The notes beneath the pieces were generated by a model, which made no database searches, was not told the DNA's origin, and worked only from the letters and a program-made list of their open reading frames with translations. 64,000 nt of DNA. It comes from Planctomycetota bacterium. GTDB lineage: Bacteria > Planctomycetota > UBA1135 > GCA-002686595. Position numbers and translations under genes: made by a program. How positions within the stretch are numbered: position 1 is the stretch's first letter; each line of letters opens with the position of its first letter. Below, in pieces: positions 38,311 through 47,389 of this stretch. The stretch covers positions 182,230 through 246,229 of the forward strand of contig JADHOC010000003.1 of assembly GCA_016779205.1 (NCBI GenBank). The letters run 5' to 3'.

Positions 38311-39414
38311 TCATTTCCCCGAGGCACCGGATCGCTGGCCGTCCATGGCGAGCACCATCACGGCAAACGCCGTCGCTGCCCTGCCGATGAAGTGCCGACC
38401 GTCCCGTCGGGGTGAGCGATCCTGCCAGGACCCGTCCGGTCGCTGCCGCTCCCTCAGCCAGGCCTTCCCCCGAATGACCCGCTCGTCATCGGCCTGCGCC
38501 CCGGTCATGAGGAGGACGTAGAGGGAGAAGGCGGTGGCGTATGCGCCGCTCTGCTCGGCCTGGGCCAGCCCCGAGTCATGGCGCCAGCTCTCCGCGGCGA
38601 GGGCCCCCATGGGCCAACCACCGTCCTCGCGCTGCGCCTCCCAGATCTCCTGCCGCCAGGTCCCGAGGTCAGCCGTCTCTGCCACGCCCTCGAAGTGCCC
38701 TCCTGCCCAGACCCGCATGGCCCGATCGTGAAGCCCCTCGGGCGGATGCGCCCTCAGCCAGCCCTGGAGCGCGGCGGCGCCCTCGCGATCCCGTGGGCTG
38801 AGCTCCCCCGCGCCGAAGCGCTCCTCCACTTCACCCAGCGCCACGAGCATCAGCGTCGGTGCGAACGCGAGGTCGGCCTCGAAGGGCGGCCAGTTGCACC
38901 GCAACCACCCCTCCCAGGTCCCGCTCTCGCCGAGGGTCGACCAGGCGTGATCGAGCCCCTCGCGGGTCGCCGGGGCGACGCCGCGTGACGGTGCGCCCGC
39001 TTCAGCGGAGCCAGCCTGCCGATCGCCCCCTGGAGTCTGCGGGAGGCGCGCATCCGCCATCGCGAGGAACGCCGTGGTGGCCACGAGCCCCGTCACGCTG
39101 CCGTGTTGGCCCGCCGGCTTGCGGTCCCCGCTGGTGTAGCCCGTCAGGTACGCGGCAGCGAACTGTCGAGTCTGTTCGATCTCGTCCCGACCGCTCCCGG
39201 CCACCGGCTGAGCAATCAGCGCCAACCCGTTCGTATGGCAGGTCACGCACTTGCGCTCCCGACCCCACTGCTCGGCCCTCAGGTCCATGACGGCGACCGC
39301 CCGCTCGACGGCGAGGTCGGCGGCCCCGCCAGCCTTCGGTCCGCCCGTCTCGTCGGCCGAGGCGAGCAGCAGAGCCGTCGCGGCGACCAGCAGTCTGGGG
39401 CCGTACACCCTCAC
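38311..39414 (-). CDS. Exported squalene-cyclase-like (prenyltransferase-fold) protein with CXXCH
   Basis: 367 residues with a short leader (LLVAATALLLASA). Near the N-terminus is CVTCHTNGLAL, a c-type haem attachment motif (CXXCH). The rest is an alpha/alpha toroid of the squalene-hopene-cyclase/prenyltransferase type, seen from the repeat-like motifs QREDGGWPMGALAAESW and RQRPDGSWQDRSPRRDGRHF, which follow the QW-like pattern. No DXDD cyclase motif is visible, so it is probably not a hopene cyclase. Similar CXXCH proteins are common in planctomycetes with unknown function. The terminator at 38270-38309 lies just beyond its stop. Confidence 0.82.
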   Translation of the reverse strand: MRVYGPRLLVAATALLLASADETGGPKAGGAADLAVERAVAVMDLRAEQWGRERKCVTCHTNGLALIAQPVAGSGRDEIEQTRQFAAAYLTGYTSGDRKPAGQHGSVTGLVATTAFLAMADARLPQTPGGDRQAGSAEAGAPSRGVAPATREGLDHAWSTLGESGTWEGWLRCNWPPFEADLAFAPTLMLVALGEVEERFGAGELSPRDREGAAALQGWLRAHPPEGLHDRAMRVWAGGHFEGVAETADLGTWRQEIWEAQREDGGWPMGALAAESWRHDSGLAQAEQSGAYATAFSLYVLLMTGAQADDERVIRGKAWLRERQRPDGSWQDRSPRRDGRHFIGRAATAFAVMVLAMDGQRSGASGK

Positions 39415-39472
39415 GCAGCGTGCCGCCTCGCGTCGCGCATGGGTCGGGCGAAGTCGCTCGGGCGCGAACCGC

Positions 39473-41080
39473 TCACGGCATGAAGAGCACGCTGGCGCCG
39501 TTGGTGGTGTTGCTCGTCGGCTGAGGATTCGCGTCGCGGAACCAGAACTGGAAGTTCCAGGTCTCGCCAGCGGCGATCTGAATCAGCGACGGCAGATCTG
39601 AGAGGTCGGTCTGAACCGTCAAGTCGCCGGACGAATTCGGGACCCCGCCCGGCGCCCATCGGTAGATCGGCGGACTCAGGCAAAGCGTCCCCTGGGACTG
39701 GCCGAAGTTCGGGACGCTCCCCCGCGAGCGCGAGAGGAGCATCAAGCCGAAGGCGTTCGCCGGGGCGTTGGTCACCTCGATGCGCAGGTTCCCGTCCGCG
39801 ATGGAAGGCGACCCGCCGAGGGAGATCGAGCCCACGCCCCCGGTGGAGTTGACGGCCGACGAGCAGTAGGTCTCGAAGTTGTTCAGGGGTTCGAGCACCC
39901 AGATGTCCGCGCTGTAGCACGCCGCCAGGTACACCTTCCCGTCCGGTCCCTGGGTGTAGTCACAGACGAAGTTGATCGGCGCGCCGCCGCTCGCGCTCAG
40001 GACGTCGGTGATCTCGACCACGGTGGCCGATCCGTTGGGATCGTCGATCCGGTAGAAGCGCCCCGTGCAGAAGTCATTGAAGAGGTAGGTGCCCTCGAGG
40101 CTCGGGATCGCTCCGCCCCGCACCACGATCCCGCCCATGATCGCGCAGGCGTTGTCCGGGGCTGCGTGAGCCAGGGAGTGGATGGGGTCCACGAAGAGCG
40201 GAGAGGGGCAGGAGCACCCCTGGAAGTTCCGGCACTCGTCGCCCTCCCGGCAGGGCCAGCCAGCGAAGGGCGCCGCCCCGGGGGTGACCGTCGCGGGGAG
40301 GCGGGTGATCTCCTCCCACTGATTGCTCCCCACGTCCGCGACGAACACGTTGCCCGTGAGAGAGTCCACCTCCATCCGGAACCCGTTCCGGAAGCCGTAG
40401 GCCCAGACGTGTTCGTTCTCCGTCGTCGAGCCCGCGAACGGGTTGTCCGCCGGGACGTGCGGGTACGGCGCGCGGACGTCGAAGCGGAGGACCTTGCCCC
40501 TCGGATCGGACAGGTCCATGGCCGTGGGCAGGTTGCCGGAGTTGCCGGCGTCGCCGTCGCCGATCGAGTGGTAGAGCATCCCGTCCGGCCCGAACTCGAG
40601 GTCGCCGCCCTTGTGGCCTGTCGTCTGCTGCAGGAAGGGCCCCCAGATCAGCACCTCGCTGGCCGGATCTGCCTGATCCACCGACCCGGGCAGCATGGTG
40701 AAGCGGGAGATCACCGAGTCCCCGGCCCCCGAGGGGGAGTCCTGGGTGTAGGCCACATAGAAGTGCCGGTTGGTCTCGAAGTCCGGGTCGAAGGTGAGGC
40801 CCAGGAGGCCGCTCTCCCCGGCCTCGAGCACCTGGGAGGTCAGGTCGAGCACGGTCGACGAGATCCCCCCGTTCCGGAAGGCGTAGACGCGTCCCGACTT
40901 GGACGCCACGTAGAGCTGGTCCGAGACGCCGGGCGCGAACTCGATCGCCGTGAGCCGTCCGTTGGCCCGCCCGAGACGCACCGGTTCGTAGTCGCGGTCC
41001 GAGGCGAAGGCCGGGTCAGGGCAGGCGACGGCGAGGGCCGCGATCAGCGGCACCAGACGGGTATCGAGGAATCGAATCAC
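39473..41080 (-). CDS. Secreted PQQ-dependent sugar dehydrogenase-like protein with shared C-terminal module
   Basis: 535 residues from the GTG at 41080, chosen because it gives a signal peptide (IRFLDTRLVPLIAALAVACPDPAFA). A six-bladed propeller (~30-400) of the soluble glucose/sorbosone dehydrogenase type: LGRANGRLTAIEFAPGVSD, ESGLLGLTFDPDFETNRHFY, HKGGDLEFGPDGMLYHSIGD, AYGFRNGFRMEVDS, VGSNQWEEI and GTYLFNDFCTGRFYRI. Two Cys pairs (CREGDECRNFQGCSC) add an insertion. It ends in the shared C-terminal module (406-535; CSSAVNSTGG, IADGNLRI, TLCLSPPIYR, NFQFWFRDA). Expected to oxidise an aldose, or to act only as a binding propeller. The upstream open frame beyond 41080 is low complexity. Confidence 0.9.
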   Translation of the reverse strand: MIRFLDTRLVPLIAALAVACPDPAFASDRDYEPVRLGRANGRLTAIEFAPGVSDQLYVASKSGRVYAFRNGGISSTVLDLTSQVLEAGESGLLGLTFDPDFETNRHFYVAYTQDSPSGAGDSVISRFTMLPGSVDQADPASEVLIWGPFLQQTTGHKGGDLEFGPDGMLYHSIGDGDAGNSGNLPTAMDLSDPRGKVLRFDVRAPYPHVPADNPFAGSTTENEHVWAYGFRNGFRMEVDSLTGNVFVADVGSNQWEEITRLPATVTPGAAPFAGWPCREGDECRNFQGCSCPSPLFVDPIHSLAHAAPDNACAIMGGIVVRGGAIPSLEGTYLFNDFCTGRFYRIDDPNGSATVVEITDVLSASGGAPINFVCDYTQGPDGKVYLAACYSADIWVLEPLNNFETYCSSAVNSTGGVGSISLGGSPSIADGNLRIEVTNAPANAFGLMLLSRSRGSVPNFGQSQGTLCLSPPIYRWAPGGVPNSSGDLTVQTDLSDLPSLIQIAAGETWNFQFWFRDANPQPTSNTTNGASVLFMP

Positions 41081-41381
41081 GTGGAGAGCGTGGCAGAGGA
41101 CGTGCAGGTAGGCCCCCCCCCCTGCTTGGCGGGTTCGGGCCAGTGACAGACTAGCATCTCGATTTTTTTGGGAGGTGGCTCTGCTCGAACCGCATGGCCC
41201 GCGATGTAGCATCGGCGTCCAGCTGATCGAGGGGGAGGTCCACCGGTGGCGACCGTGTAGAGCCCCGAGGGCTGCCCGCACGATGGGTGCAGGTCACCCC
41301 AGGGCCCAGTCTCCGACTGCGACTCGCGCGTCACCGGTCGGGGCACCGGACCCCCCGGGCTTTCCCTGGTATGCCCGTCGA
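41081..41381. other. Gap upstream of the sugar dehydrogenase gene
   Basis: 301 bases, no supported gene. Contains a short homopolymer of C (41110-41120) and an A/T tract (TTTTTTT at 41162-41168 on the plus strand) that would be AT-rich promoter DNA for the leftward sugar-dehydrogenase gene. No confident -35/-10. Confidence 0.4.
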
Positions 41382-41897
41382 TCAGCCGCCCAGGGCGGCC
41401 TCCATCTCGGCGGTGTAGCGTCCCCGATCGAAGAAGCCGTACTCGGCGACGACCGCGTCCCCTTCCCACTTGTAGGCCAGGTGGATGAGGTAGCTCGAGC
41501 GCTCGTTGGTGGACTCGTTGAGGGCCTGCCACTCCGCCCAGACCGTGGTCCAGGTGATCCCGTCGGGGTACTCACCCGTGGTGATGACCCGGTCGATCAT
41601 CTCGATCTCCTTGAAGACGGAGTGCTGCTGGGTGATGCCCTCTCGCCACTCCGCGAGCCCGAACGACGACTCGTTGGTGGACCAGTAGAAGCGGGCGTCC
41701 TCCGTGAAGAGCTGGTCGGCGAAGCTGAGGTCGCCCGCCGCGTACTGGTCGAGAAACTCTGCGACCTTGACCGACCGAGCGTCGTCGGTGGTGCAGATCA
41801 CGGTCCCCTCCGCAGGTGCAGGGGTGGCCTGGTTCGAGGGGCCCGCGCAGGCGGCGAGGAGGAGGAGCGGCAGGAGGGACTTGGGGGAGATGTTCAT
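41382..41897 (-). CDS. Lipoprotein with NTF2/SnoaL-like domain
   Basis: 171 residues. Leader MNISPKSLLPLLLLAAC fixes the start at 41897, with the lipobox LLAAC. The mature part reads KVAEFLDQYAAGDLSFADQLFTEDARFYWS, then FGLAEWREGITQQHSVFKEI, and ends in strands with WAEWQALNESTNERSSYLIH and YKWEGDAVVAEYGFFDRG, an NTF2-like/SnoaL-like alpha+beta barrel. No catalytic residues can be assigned. Leftward, with a divergent glycosyltransferase 272 bases away. Confidence 0.85.
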   Translation of the reverse strand: MNISPKSLLPLLLLAACAGPSNQATPAPAEGTVICTTDDARSVKVAEFLDQYAAGDLSFADQLFTEDARFYWSTNESSFGLAEWREGITQQHSVFKEIEMIDRVITTGEYPDGITWTTVWAEWQALNESTNERSSYLIHLAYKWEGDAVVAEYGFFDRGRYTAEMEAALGG

Positions 41898-42169
41898 GGG
41901 TTCAGACAGGGACCGGTTGAAGCGAAGGATGCGTGGCAGGCAGGCGAAGAGATTAACCCGAGGATCAAGACTGTGAGCGGCCACTTGGGCGCCGCGCACA
42001 CCGAGGAGGGGTGAGACGTAGGCACCCGCAGCAGCCAGCCCCCGGGTCACCGATCAGCCGAAAGGGTATTGTCCGTGAGCGCACCGACCGCAGACCCTTA
42101 GGCTCGGGGTCAAAGGGGAACGGAGGACCGCCAGCTCCGGCAGGCTCGAGCCCCACGCCACGCCCGAAC

Positions 42170-43120
42170 ATGCGGACCGCCATCCTCTCGATCCCCACGG
42201 ACGCCCTCGGCGGCAACCGGACGACCGCCCTGCGCTGGGCCCTCCGGCTCCGCTCCATGGGGTGGGACGTGCGACGCGCCGACCGATCCCTCGCGCGCGC
42301 ACCCATCGGGAAGGTCGAGCTGATCGTCGCGTTGCACGCCGTACATTCGCAGGTCGAGGTCCAGGGGCTCTTCGCTCAGCACCCCACGGCGAAGCTCGTC
42401 GTGGCCTGCACCGGAACGGACATCTACGAGCTCGGAGACGAGGCTCAGCCCCTGCTGGAGCGCGCGGATCGGCTCATCGTCCTCCAGGCACATGCCCTGG
42501 AGGAGCTCAGCCCTGCGCAGCGCGCACGCGCCCACGTGATCCATCAGTCGATGCCCCCGCGCTCGGTCCCCACCCGGGAATCCCTGGACATCGCCGTCCT
42601 CGCGAGCCTGCGGGCCGTGAAGGAGCCGCTCCTCCCGGCGCAGGCCGCGCGGCTGCTGCCGGCCCGCTCAAGGGTACAGGTGCTCCACGTGGGCGCCGCG
42701 CTCAATGAGCCCCTGGTCGAGGCCGTTCGCCTCGAGCAGCTCGCCAACCCGCGCTACGAGTGGCGAGGCAACGTCCGACGCTCGGAGGCGCTCTGCTTGC
42801 TCGGCGGCGCCCGGGCCGTGGTGGTGCCCTCCCGCAGCGAGGGCGGCGCCAACGTCATCACCGAGGCCTTCGCCCTCGGGATCCCGGTCCTCGCCAGCGC
42901 GATCCCCGGGAACACGGGCCTCCTCGGCGAGGGGCACCCAGGCCTGTTCCAGCCGGGGGATGCAGAGGGCCTCGCGCGACTGATGCTCCGCGTCGAGGGC
43001 GAGCCCCCCTTCGCCGAGGAGCTCACGCGACGATCGAAGGAACGTGCAGCCCTCGCCGCCCCCGAGCGGGAGGCCGCTGCCTGGCTGGACCTCCTCCAGG
43101 AGCTCGGCTTCGCAGGCTGA
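42170..43120 (+). CDS. SenB-like (TIGR04348-type) glycosyltransferase
   Basis: 316 residues from the ATG at 42170. GT4-type fold. The N-terminal half has GGNRTTALRWALRLRSMGW, LIVALHAVHSQVEV and LVVACTGTDIYEL, the pattern I recall for the TIGR04348 family that includes SenB, the selenosugar synthase of selenoneine biosynthesis. The C-terminal half has VVPSRSEGGANVITEAFALG, the GT4 sugar-nucleotide motif, and GLFQPGDAEGLARLM. SenB forms a selenosugar from UDP-sugar and selenophosphate. Neither SenA nor SelD is visible nearby, so a selenium role is inference from family only. A general sugar-transfer role is the alternative. Confidence 0.8.
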   Translation: MRTAILSIPTDALGGNRTTALRWALRLRSMGWDVRRADRSLARAPIGKVELIVALHAVHSQVEVQGLFAQHPTAKLVVACTGTDIYELGDEAQPLLERADRLIVLQAHALEELSPAQRARAHVIHQSMPPRSVPTRESLDIAVLASLRAVKEPLLPAQAARLLPARSRVQVLHVGAALNEPLVEAVRLEQLANPRYEWRGNVRRSEALCLLGGARAVVVPSRSEGGANVITEAFALGIPVLASAIPGNTGLLGEGHPGLFQPGDAEGLARLMLRVEGEPPFAEELTRRSKERAALAAPEREAAAWLDLLQELGFAG

Positions 43121-43192
43121 CCGGAGCCGCCAACGCGGCGACCCTGGGCGCGTACCGCCCCTCGCCTGCGCGCCAATGACCCCTGCCCTCCC

Positions 43193-44377
43193 TTGAAGCT
43201 CCAGACCGCCCTGCTCGGCGCCGCGACCTTGCTCCTGGCCCTTGTCCTCACGATCCTCCTCACGGGGCAGGGGGACCGAGAGAGTGACGAGGTCTCGAGG
43301 ACGGCGGCTGGCGAGGGGGCGCCCGCCGAGGCCCCGACCCCGCTCCCCACCCCCGAGAAGCGGCTCCGGGAGGCGGCGACCACGCGCGTGCCTGGGGCCA
43401 CCACTCCCGAGGTGAGCGGCGACTCCTCGGCTCCCTGCGTCCGCCTCTCGGTCGTCGGACTCTCCCCCGGAGAATCCGCGGCGTATCTTCACCGCCGCGG
43501 GGAGTCGGAGGTGCACGGGTCCCTCACCGCCTCCGAAGACGACCCCCGGCCTTCGGTCCGGCTCGGTCGGCTCGAGGGCGACGGGAAGACGCAGGAGGAG
43601 CTCCTCGTCTCCGCGCCCGGCTACGGGAGCCGAGGCTTCCCGCTCGACCCCGACGTCACCCACGATGAGGTCGTGTGCCAGCTGGTTCGAAGCCAGCCAC
43701 TGCGAGTCGAGTTCCCCCGCCTCATGGGCCTCGACGGGCACCTCGAGGCCACCCTGACCTGGAGCGACCCGGCGGGCGGCGCGCAACAGTCGGGAATCCG
43801 TCTCCCGCACGTCACCATGAGGGAGACCCGCGTCCTCGATCACCACGGGCACGCCACGTTCGAGGCGACGTTGGTGCCGAGCCACCCGATCCTCAGCCTC
43901 GGCTCGACGCCGCCGGAGGGTGGGCATGACCGTCCCGTCACCATCTTCGAGACCTCCGTCTCGGTGGACGCTCAGCGAACCGCGCTGACCTTCGAGAACC
44001 TGGAGGTCCACCTGGTGGAGTTCCTTCCGCCGACACCGGGGACGGCCTTCCGAATCCAGTTCCGGCCCGAGGCCCCCAGCAGGATCTCCTTGCCCGAAGG
44101 GACCCGCTCCAGGGGCTGGACCAACAGCTACGGGTTCCACGGCGGGCATCGCCTGAGGTCGGACGTGCGGGGCCGACTCATGATCTACCTCCCCCCGACC
44201 CTGAGTTCCGACGCGCGGATCTCCGCGGCCCCGCTCAATGCCGACGGGAGCGGGTTTGCCGCCCCGGTTCGGACCTTCGGCCAGCACGTCCAGGGCGACC
44301 CCGAATGGGAGGGACTCGAGCCGATCACGATCGAGACGTCGGGCGCCATCCAGCTCGTACTTGAAGAGGAGGAGTGA
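43193..44377 (+). CDS. Membrane-anchored protein of unknown function
   Basis: 394 residues from a TTG start at 43193. An N-terminal anchor (TALLGAATLLLALVLTILLTG) is followed by a polar, Pro/Ala-rich linker and a beta-rich periplasmic part (e.g. LRVEFPRLMGLDGHLEATLTW, HATFEATLVPSHPILSLGS, AFRIQFRPEAPSRISLPEG). It has no domain I recognise, and ends in an acidic run (EEEE). Codon bias fits the rest of the window. It lies 72 bases after the SenB-like gene and 16 bases before the pirin gene, all rightward, so co-transcription is likely. Function unknown. Confidence 0.68.
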   Translation: MKLQTALLGAATLLLALVLTILLTGQGDRESDEVSRTAAGEGAPAEAPTPLPTPEKRLREAATTRVPGATTPEVSGDSSAPCVRLSVVGLSPGESAAYLHRRGESEVHGSLTASEDDPRPSVRLGRLEGDGKTQEELLVSAPGYGSRGFPLDPDVTHDEVVCQLVRSQPLRVEFPRLMGLDGHLEATLTWSDPAGGAQQSGIRLPHVTMRETRVLDHHGHATFEATLVPSHPILSLGSTPPEGGHDRPVTIFETSVSVDAQRTALTFENLEVHLVEFLPPTPGTAFRIQFRPEAPSRISLPEGTRSRGWTNSYGFHGGHRLRSDVRGRLMIYLPPTLSSDARISAAPLNADGSGFAAPVRTFGQHVQGDPEWEGLEPITIETSGAIQLVLEEEE

Positions 44378-44393
44378 GGGACTAAGTGGGGCC

Positions 44394-45098
44394 ATGATCA
44401 CGCTCCGCCGCTCCGCCGATCGCGGCCACGCCGACCACGGCTGGCTCGACGCGCGCCACACGTTCTCCTTCGCGAGCTACTTCGACCCGGAGTTCATGCA
44501 GTGGGGCAGCCTGCGCGTCCTCAACCAGGACCGGATTCGAGGGGGCGGCGGCTTCCCCAGGCACCCGCACCAGGACATGGAAATCGTGACCGTGGTACTC
44601 GAGGGCGAGCTTCGCCACGAGGACAGCATGGGCAACGGGTCGGTGATCCGGCCAGGGGACGTGCAGTACATGTCGGCCGGTACCGGGGTGACCCACAGCG
44701 AGTTCAACGCGTCGGAGAATGAGCCGCTCCACCTGCTCCAGATGTGGGTGATGCCTGCGCGGCCCGGCGGCGAACCGCGCTACGACCAGCGCCACTTCAC
44801 CCCCGCAGAACGCCAGGGGCGCCTCGCGCTTGCGGCGGGCCCGGCGAGCGAGACGTCGCCCGCGCCCATCACCATCGGCCAGGACGCGCGGCTCCTCCTG
44901 GGAACATTCGACGCGTCGGAGGCCGCAGACCTCCCCCTCTCCGGCCGGCGCGCCTGGGTCCACGTGGCCTCAGGGGCTGTCCGCGTCAACGGCCACGACC
45001 TCGGACCGGGAGACGGCGCGGGCCTGGTGGACGAGGCGGAGCTGCGCATCGAGGGTCTGGAGCGGGCCGAGGTCGTCGTCTGGGACCTCGCCCCCTGA
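44394..45098 (+). CDS. Pirin-family (bicupin) protein
   Basis: 234 residues. Cupin signature: GWLDARHTFSFASYFDPEFMQWG, then LNQDRIRGGGGFPRHPHQDMEIVTVVLEGEL with metal-binding His residues, VIRPGDVQYMSAGTGVTHSEFN, and a degenerate second cupin starting from IGQDARLLLG. Pirins such as YhhW act as quercetinases or redox co-regulators; the substrate here is unknown. It is 16 bases after an unknown membrane-anchored protein and 83 bases before a methyltransferase. Confidence 0.94.
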   Translation: MITLRRSADRGHADHGWLDARHTFSFASYFDPEFMQWGSLRVLNQDRIRGGGGFPRHPHQDMEIVTVVLEGELRHEDSMGNGSVIRPGDVQYMSAGTGVTHSEFNASENEPLHLLQMWVMPARPGGEPRYDQRHFTPAERQGRLALAAGPASETSPAPITIGQDARLLLGTFDASEAADLPLSGRRAWVHVASGAVRVNGHDLGPGDGAGLVDEAELRIEGLERAEVVVWDLAP

Positions 45099-45181
45099 GC
45101 CGCGGCCCCCGTGCCCATGGGCTCAGTTCGGCGGGGCCCGGAGACCGGGCCTGTACCCTGGGGCGTCACCGGAGCACGACG

Positions 45182-45907
45182 TTGTCCAGTTCACCCCCAG
45201 AGCAAGACCCGCCCCCCGAGGGCGCGCCCGCGCCTGACCGGAAGGCGCGTGCCCGCCTCCTCCGTGAGCGGGCGGCCGCGGCCGGGACCCCGGACCGCTG
45301 GTGCGAGGACCTCTACCGCGAGGCAGCGTCCGCGCCCGAGCTCGTCTTCTGGGGCGACCGGGTCCCCAACCCCAACCTCACCGCTCGCTGGGAGGCCTGG
45401 TCCCGCGATCTGCCAGCCCACCCCGAGGTCCTGGTCACGGGCGCGGGCTACGGCGATGACGCCGCCTGGCTCGCGGATCGGGGCGCGCGGGTGACCGCCT
45501 TCGACGTCTCGCCCAGCGCCGTCGCCGCGGCCTCCGGGAGGTTCTCCGACCGACCGATCCGGTGGCTCGCGGGAGACCTCTTCGCCCCCGGCCTCCAGCC
45601 CGCCGCGGGCTTCCAGCTCGTGGTCGAGGTCTACACCCTCCAGGTCCTGCACCCCGGCCGCCGCGCCGCCGCGATCGCGTCACTCGCGCCCCTGGTGTCC
45701 CCAGGAGGGGAGCTCTGGATCATCGCCCGCGGACGGGACGCTGACGACGATCCGGGCGAGCTCCCCTGGCCGCTGCTCCGCTCCGAGCTCGCGCACCTCA
45801 CCCAGCTCGGGCTCGTCGAGCACTCCTTCGAGGACTACTTCGACGAAGAGACCCCGCCCCTCCGGCGCTTCGTCGCGCGTTACCGCAGGCCCGAGACGGG
45901 CGGCTGA
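45182..45907 (+). CDS. TPMT-like SAM-dependent methyltransferase
   Basis: 241 residues, TTG start at 45182 (GGAG eight bases upstream). Class I methyltransferase fold of the thiopurine methyltransferase type: FWGDRVPNPNLTARWEAWS, the SAM motif EVLVTGAGYGDDAAWLADRG, VTAFDVSPSAVAAASGRFS, WLAGDLF, and post-core YFDEETPPLRRFVARYRR. TPMT-like enzymes methylate sulfur, selenium or tellurium compounds or other small nucleophiles. It lies on the same strand as the SenB-like gene about 2 kb upstream, but a joint selenium pathway is only a guess. Its stop at 45907 abuts the convergent symporter stop at 45908. Confidence 0.9.
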   Translation: MSSSPPEQDPPPEGAPAPDRKARARLLRERAAAAGTPDRWCEDLYREAASAPELVFWGDRVPNPNLTARWEAWSRDLPAHPEVLVTGAGYGDDAAWLADRGARVTAFDVSPSAVAAASGRFSDRPIRWLAGDLFAPGLQPAAGFQLVVEVYTLQVLHPGRRAAAIASLAPLVSPGGELWIIARGRDADDDPGELPWPLLRSELAHLTQLGLVEHSFEDYFDEETPPLRRFVARYRRPETGG

Positions 45908-47386
45908 TCAGGTACCGGTGGCGGGCGCGACACCGGCGCCGCGCTGGCCGCCGAGGTAGGTTCCCAGGACCGCGCCCGCGCACCCCGCGAGGAAGCCCCA
46001 CATCACGGGGAGGTACCCGAACCAGGCCGGCGACATGGCGCCGCCCAGCCCGCCCGCGGCCTCGAGGGCCAGGAAGTACACGGCGTTCGCCCCCAGGATC
46101 GAGGTCAGCGCCCCCGCCGCGTTGAAGCGCCGCCAGCGAAGCCCGAGGAACAGCGCAGGGGTCAGGGTGACGTAGCCCGAGAAGGACACGGAGGCGAGGG
46201 AGAAGATCGACTGCCCCCCCACCCGCCAGAGCACGAACACCGCCACCGCGATGACCACGCCGAAGGCCCGACCGCGACGCACGTCGCCCTTGGGGTCCTT
46301 CGACGGCCGCAGGATGTCGCGAGAGAGCATCGAGCCCAGGGTGAGGATCTGCGCGTCCAGCGTCGACATCACCGCCGCGAGCACCGCGAGGAAGCCAAGG
46401 GCCGAGAGCGCGGGCGGCAGGTACTCGGTGACCATCATCGAGAAGATGCGGTCCGACTCCTTGCCCTCGAGCCCTGGGAAGGCGACCGCGCCGAAGACCC
46501 CGACCATCACGGCCGGCGCCCACAGGGCGATCAGCGCCACGGGATACAGCCGGCAGATGTTCTTCAAGGTGCGGTCGGAGTCCGCCGCCATGAGCCGCAC
46601 CAGCATGTGCGGGAAGGCCACCACCGTCAGGGAGATCGCGAGGCTCCAGGACGTCCAGGCCGCAGGGGCGTAGAGGCCCGTCTCCTTGACGCCGAGGAGA
46701 TCAGGGTCGTGGTCTCGCACGGCCCGCATGGCGCCGCCGATCCCCTCGCCGCCGCCGACCCCGTTGGCGAAGACGAAGAAGGCCGCGATCATGAACCCCA
46801 GGAAGATCGCCCCCTGGACGACGTTGGTCCAGGCGGTGGCACGCATGCCCCCGAGGGACGTGTAGACCAGCGCGACCACGAGCACCGCCGCGCCCCCGAT
46901 CCACTCGGGGATCCGGCCCTCGGTGACCACCGTGAGCGTGACCGCGGCCCCCCGGATCGCCGTCACCATGTACGGGAGCGTGTAGACGGTGAAGAACGCG
47001 AACATGACCATCCCGACCGCCCGTGATCCGAACCGGCGGGAGTAGAGCTCCGCGGGCGTCATGGCCCCGAGCTCCCGGGCCAGCCGGCGCGCCGGAGACC
47101 CGATGGCCCAGAAGGTCAGCGGGATCCCGAGGGCGATGATGGGCGCGTTGATGCTGAAGACGCCCAGCCCGTCGTGATACGACTGGCCGGGGATGCCCAC
47201 GAGGACGAACGCCGTGCAGTTGGTCCCGAAGAGCGCCATGAACAGGACCAGCGTCCCGAGGCCCCGGCCGGCGAGGAAGTACTCCTCGGAGGACGAGCCC
47301 GCGCGGCGGGTCGCCATGACCCCGACGCCGAGCACGAGGGCCACGTAGGCGACGAGGGCGATGAAGAACGAGGTGAGGGGATCCAC
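45908..47386 (-). CDS. Sodium:solute symporter (SSS family)
   Basis: 492 residues, GTG start at 47386, with about 13 transmembrane helices. Typical features: YFLAGRGLGTLVLFMALFGTNCTAF, GAMTPAELYSRRFGSRAVG, GGMRATAWTNVVQGAIFLGFM, and LAVLAAVMSTLDAQILTLGSMLSRDI. Members move sugars, amino acids or organic acids with Na+; the substrate cannot be read from sequence. A small membrane protein gene (47390) is three bases upstream on the same strand, as commonly seen for this family. The stop abuts the convergent methyltransferase gene. Confidence 0.95.
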   Translation of the reverse strand: MDPLTSFFIALVAYVALVLGVGVMATRRAGSSSEEYFLAGRGLGTLVLFMALFGTNCTAFVLVGIPGQSYHDGLGVFSINAPIIALGIPLTFWAIGSPARRLARELGAMTPAELYSRRFGSRAVGMVMFAFFTVYTLPYMVTAIRGAAVTLTVVTEGRIPEWIGGAAVLVVALVYTSLGGMRATAWTNVVQGAIFLGFMIAAFFVFANGVGGGEGIGGAMRAVRDHDPDLLGVKETGLYAPAAWTSWSLAISLTVVAFPHMLVRLMAADSDRTLKNICRLYPVALIALWAPAVMVGVFGAVAFPGLEGKESDRIFSMMVTEYLPPALSALGFLAVLAAVMSTLDAQILTLGSMLSRDILRPSKDPKGDVRRGRAFGVVIAVAVFVLWRVGGQSIFSLASVSFSGYVTLTPALFLGLRWRRFNAAGALTSILGANAVYFLALEAAGGLGGAMSPAWFGYLPVMWGFLAGCAGAVLGTYLGGQRGAGVAPATGT

Positions 47387-47389
47387 GGG

